Below, piece by piece: positions 61,491-64,000 of a stretch of DNA of 64,000 bases; positions within the stretch are counted from its first letter, which is position 1; each line of letters starts with the position of its first letter. The stretch spans positions 256,970 to 320,969 of the forward strand of contig NZ_JBKGXS010000006.1 in the NCBI RefSeq assembly GCF_046546475.1, read 5' to 3'. A model generated the notes under the pieces. The model made no database searches. It was not told the DNA's origin and saw nothing but the letters and a program-made list of their open reading frames with translations. Source of the stretch: Pseudonocardia phyllosphaerae. GTDB lineage: Bacteria > Actinomycetota > Actinomycetes > Mycobacteriales > Pseudonocardiaceae. A program made the position numbers and the translations under genes.

Positions 61491-62177
61491 ATGACGGGAA
61501 CCACTCCGGGGCCCGGCCGGGACGACCGGCCGGGCCCCGGCTCGTTACTGCCCCGCTCCGCCCTGGCCGTCGACCCGCTCGACGCGGCGGAGCTGGTGCT
61601 GGGGTGTGTGCTGGAGGCCGACACCCCGGACGGCACCGTCGGCGTCCGTCTGGTGGAGGTGGAGGCCTACCGCGGCCGCGACGACCCGGCGTCGCACTGC
61701 TACCGGGGCCGTACCGCGCGCAACGCGGTGATGTTCGGCCCGGCCGGGCACCTGTACGTGTATTTCGTCTACGGGATGCACTTCTGCGCCAACGTCGTCT
61801 GCCTGGTCGACGGCGAGCCGGGCGCGGTCCTGGTCCGCGGCGGCGAGCTGGTCACCGATCCGGGGGTCGCGCGGGAGCGTCGCCCGACCGCCCGCCGGGA
61901 CGCCGACCTGGCCCGGGGGCCGGCGCGGCTGGCGTCGCTGCTCGGGCTCGACAGGGGTGACGACGGGGTGGACCTGACCGACCCGTCGTCGCCGGTCCGG
62001 CTGCGGTCCGGGACCCCGCCGGACCCGTCGGCGGTCCGGACGGGACCGCGGGTGGGTGTGGCCGCGGCCGGCGAGCTTCCGTGGCGGTACTGGATCGACG
62101 GGGCACCGGGGGTGAGCGCCTACCGGCCGGGAGGCGCGCGGCGGCGCCGGAGGTCCGCCGGGGAGTCCGCACGCTGA
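61491..62177 (+). CDS. 3-methyladenine DNA glycosylase (AAG/MPG type)
   Basis: This enzyme removes alkylated purines from DNA in base excision repair. The 228-residue protein has the AAG family features: VRLVEVEAYRGRDDPASHCYRG (with the catalytic Glu), RNAVMFGPAGHLYVYFVYGMHFCANVV is the core region, then GAVLVRGGEL, and the late RVGVAAAGELPWRYWI. It lies 11 bases after the aminotransferase gene and before tyrS, as in other actinomycetes. It is a monofunctional glycosylase with no lyase lysine. The start ATG is at 61491. Confidence 0.93.
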   Translation: MTGTTPGPGRDDRPGPGSLLPRSALAVDPLDAAELVLGCVLEADTPDGTVGVRLVEVEAYRGRDDPASHCYRGRTARNAVMFGPAGHLYVYFVYGMHFCANVVCLVDGEPGAVLVRGGELVTDPGVARERRPTARRDADLARGPARLASLLGLDRGDDGVDLTDPSSPVRLRSGTPPDPSAVRTGPRVGVAAAGELPWRYWIDGAPGVSAYRPGGARRRRRSAGESAR

Positions 62178-62223
62178 ACACACCGGGCGACCCGCGTGCA
62201 CCCGGCACGGGGCGGCGACCAAG

Positions 62224-63510
62224 ATGGTGGCCGTGAGCACCACGGACATCCTCGACGAGCTGGACTGGCGCGGCCTGATCGCGCAGAGCACCGACCGCGA
62301 CGCCCTGGCGAAGGAGCTCGCCGGGGACGGGCCGGTGACGCTGTACGCCGGGTTCGACCCGACCGCGCCGAGCCTGCACGCCGGTCACCTGGTCCAGCTG
62401 CTCACTCTGCGGCGGTTCCAGGAAGCCGGGCACCGGCCGGTGATCCTGGCCGGCGGGGCCACCGGCCTGATCGGTGACCCGCGCGACGTGGGGGAGCGGA
62501 ACCTGCACGACGTGGCGACCGTCGCCGAGTGGACGGCCCTGATCCGTGGCCAGCTCGAACGGTTCGTGACCTTCGACGACTCGCCGACCGGCGCCGTCGC
62601 GGTGAACAACCTGGACTGGACCGGCGAGCAGACGGTGCTCGAGTTCCTGCGCGACCTCGGCAAGCACTTCCCGGTCAACGCGATGCTCGCCCGGGAGACC
62701 GTGAAGCGCCGGCTCGCCGCGGACGGCATGTCCTACACCGAGTTCAGCTACCTGCTGCTGCAGTCGCAGGACTACCTGCAGCTGTACCGCCGGCTCGGCT
62801 GCACGCTGCAGATCGGTGGCTCGGACCAGTGGGGCAACATCGTCGGCGGGGTCGACCTGGTCCGCCGGGTGGAGGGCGGCCATGTGCACGCCCTGACCAC
62901 GCCGCTGGTCACCGACTCCGAGGGCCGCAAGTTCGGCAAGTCCACCGGGGGCGGCAACGTCTGGCTCGATCCGGACCGGACGTCGCCGTACGCCTGGTAC
63001 CAGTACTTCGTGAACGTGGCCGACGCCGACGTCATCGGCTACCTCAAGCTCTTCACCTTCCTGAGCCGCGAGGAGATCGAGGCGCTCGAGGCCGAGCTCG
63101 TCGAGAAGCCGCACCTGCGCAGCGCGCAACGCCGTCTCGCCGCGGAGCTGACGACGATGGTGCACGGCGAGGAGCAGACCCGGCAGGTGACGACGGCGAG
63201 CCAGGCCCTCTTCGGCCGTGCGGACCTGACCGAGCTCGACGCACGCACCCTCGACGCCGCCCTGGCCGAGGTCCCGACCGCGGAGAGCGGCGGCGCGGAC
63301 ACGATCGTCGACCTCCTCGTCGCCACCGGCCTCTGCGAGAGCAAGGGCGCCGCGCGGCGTGCGGTCAAGGAGGGCGGGGCGTACGTGAACAACGTGAAGG
63401 TGCCCGACGAGGAGTGGGTCCCGGGCTCCGACGACGTGCTCGACGGCGGCTGGCTGGTCGTGCGTCGGGGCAAGCGCAACCTGGCCGGCGTGCGGGTCAC
63501 TCGGCCCTGA
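62224..63510 (+). CDS. tyrS: tyrosyl-tRNA synthetase
   Basis: TyrS charges tRNA-Tyr. The 428-residue class I enzyme has the HIGH motif as HAGH (SLHAGHLVQL, near residue 55), the tyrosine-pocket segment (YLLLQSQDYLQLYRRLGC), GGSDQWGNI, KMSKS as KFGKSTGG (near 238), and a C-terminal S4 RNA-binding domain (KGAARRAVKEGGAYVNNVKV). ATG at 62224 and GTG at 62233 are both possible starts; an AAGAT just before the GTG could be a -10. A hairpin follows the gene and then the rRNA promoter. Confidence 0.96.
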   Translation: MVAVSTTDILDELDWRGLIAQSTDRDALAKELAGDGPVTLYAGFDPTAPSLHAGHLVQLLTLRRFQEAGHRPVILAGGATGLIGDPRDVGERNLHDVATVAEWTALIRGQLERFVTFDDSPTGAVAVNNLDWTGEQTVLEFLRDLGKHFPVNAMLARETVKRRLAADGMSYTEFSYLLLQSQDYLQLYRRLGCTLQIGGSDQWGNIVGGVDLVRRVEGGHVHALTTPLVTDSEGRKFGKSTGGGNVWLDPDRTSPYAWYQYFVNVADADVIGYLKLFTFLSREEIEALEAELVEKPHLRSAQRRLAAELTTMVHGEEQTRQVTTASQALFGRADLTELDARTLDAALAEVPTAESGGADTIVDLLVATGLCESKGAARRAVKEGGAYVNNVKVPDEEWVPGSDDVLDGGWLVVRRGKRNLAGVRVTRP

Positions 63511-63552
63511 TCGTCGAGAACCGCCGTCTGACCTGCGGCGATGCCGGAAAGG

Positions 63553-63584
63553 GGACCCCCCTGTTCGGCGGCCTGACGGGGTCC
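63553..63584 (+). terminator. possible tyrS terminator
   Basis: GGACCCC (63553-63559) and GGGGTCC (63578-63584) can pair around an 18-base loop, followed by a T/C-rich stretch. It would shield the rRNA promoter from tyrS read-through. Support is moderate. Confidence 0.5.
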
Positions 63585-63719
63585 TGTAACTTTCTCTCTG
63601 TCGCCAGGACGGGACGGACACAGCGAGACAGGCCGAGAGGCCGGACCCGCTGACACCGGCCCGGAGGCGACGGCCCCAGAACTCCACTCCGGTGGAGATC
63701 AGGCCGCCCGGAGCGGGGG

Positions 63720-63748
63720 TTGACCCCGCCCTCCGGAACATGTAGCAT
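63720..63748 (+). promoter_or_regulatory. rRNA operon promoter
   Basis: TTGACC (63720-63725) and TAGCAT (63743-63748) are separated by exactly 17 bases, the best promoter in the window. It stands about 140 bases before the conserved rrn leader block, so it should drive the 16S gene beyond the window. Confidence 0.8.
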
Positions 63749-64000
63749 AAGAGAGTTGCCTCCGAGAGGATGTGCGACTCCGACCCCCCCGGTTACGGGC
63801 CGATTTCATCGGTATGGTTTCCTTGAGGGGTCAAGGTGATCCGCCTCCGGGATCCGATCGAGAGATCGGTGAAGTGGTGCGGGTGTCCTTTGAGAACTCA
63901 ACAGTGTGTCGAGCTAAATTATATGGTTTGGCGTTTTTGTGCCAGATTGTTTTTGCCGTCTGGTCTGACCCCGTCGGGTCGGGCGGCTTCTTTGGTAAGT
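63749..64000 (+). other. 16S rRNA leader (RNase III / antitermination region)
   Basis: The block TTTGAGAACTCAACAGTGTG (63889-63908) is nearly the same as the leader of actinobacterial rRNA operons, including mycobacteria. TTGAG-AA-CTCAA (63890-63901) is a palindrome; CCGATC-GAGA-GATCGG (63854-63869) is a tetraloop hairpin, and CCTTGA-N4-TCAAGG (63821-63836) another. From 63902 to about 63960 the DNA turns AT-rich (GTTTTTGTGCCAG), as in leaders with antitermination signals. The 16S gene itself starts beyond 64000. Confidence 0.85.

Noticed and set aside
63511..64000. Start of the 16S rRNA gene inside the window
   Set aside because: The leader motif is present, but the mature 16S 5' end (GAGTTTGATC region) does not occur before 64000.

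Overview
The window is a very GC-rich stretch of actinobacterial chromosome. Gene content and order (rpsA, coaE, uvrB, uvrA, infC-rpmI-rplT, pheST, argCJBDFRGH, tyrS, then an rRNA operon leader), frequent GTG starts and many apparently leaderless promoters fit a Pseudonocardiaceae-type organism, with Pseudonocardia a reasonable guess that I cannot prove. I see no insertion sequence, prophage, CRISPR array or tRNA gene. Nearly all of it looks like stable chromosomal backbone with a few accessory modules.

Layout. 1-9.3 kb: start of a lipoprotein, a thioesterase with a repeat tail, beta-carbonic anhydrase, a methyltransferase, rpsA with a strong terminator, a lipoprotein, a CoaE-GrpB fusion, an ECF sigma factor with a coupled membrane protein, and a DUF402 protein. 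9.4-15.5 kb: uvrB, a GT87 membrane glycosyltransferase, and a GAF-domain regulator upstream of a diacetyl/acetoin-type reductase. 15.5-23 kb: an ABC-2 permease coupled to an exported hydrolase fused to an ABC ATPase, TerC, a phosphoesterase that seems to start at CTG, FKBP, and a cation antiporter. 23-29.9 kb: a PQQ island on the minus strand, with rubredoxin, a di-iron protein, a cupredoxin-like protein, a PQQ dehydrogenase and pqqA-B-C-D-E. 29.9-39.7 kb: S9 peptidase, RNase HI, a membrane protein, two MFS transporters, a HicB antitoxin behind a decayed hicA, DUF2000, an AraC regulator and an MBL hydrolase. 39.7-50.4 kb: uvrA with an SOS box, a GT2, infC (ATC start)-rpmI-rplT, an rRNA methyltransferase and pheST. 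50.5-64 kb: a repeat-rich lipoprotein, the whole arginine cluster with an ARG box, a coupled aminotransferase, alkyladenine glycosylase, tyrS, and an rrn promoter and leader running off the end.

The module most worth following is the PQQ island. It makes its own cofactor, and its dehydrogenase carries the second Asp that marks lanthanide-type quinoproteins. Neither the dehydrogenase nor the cupredoxin-like partner has a signal peptide, which suggests an unusual cytoplasmic quinoprotein system with rubredoxin and di-iron partners. Other notable items are the hydrolase-TM-ATPase fusion, three genes whose 3' ends carry short tandem duplications (two of them including the stop codon), and a Cys-rich leaderless mini-ORF upstream of infC.
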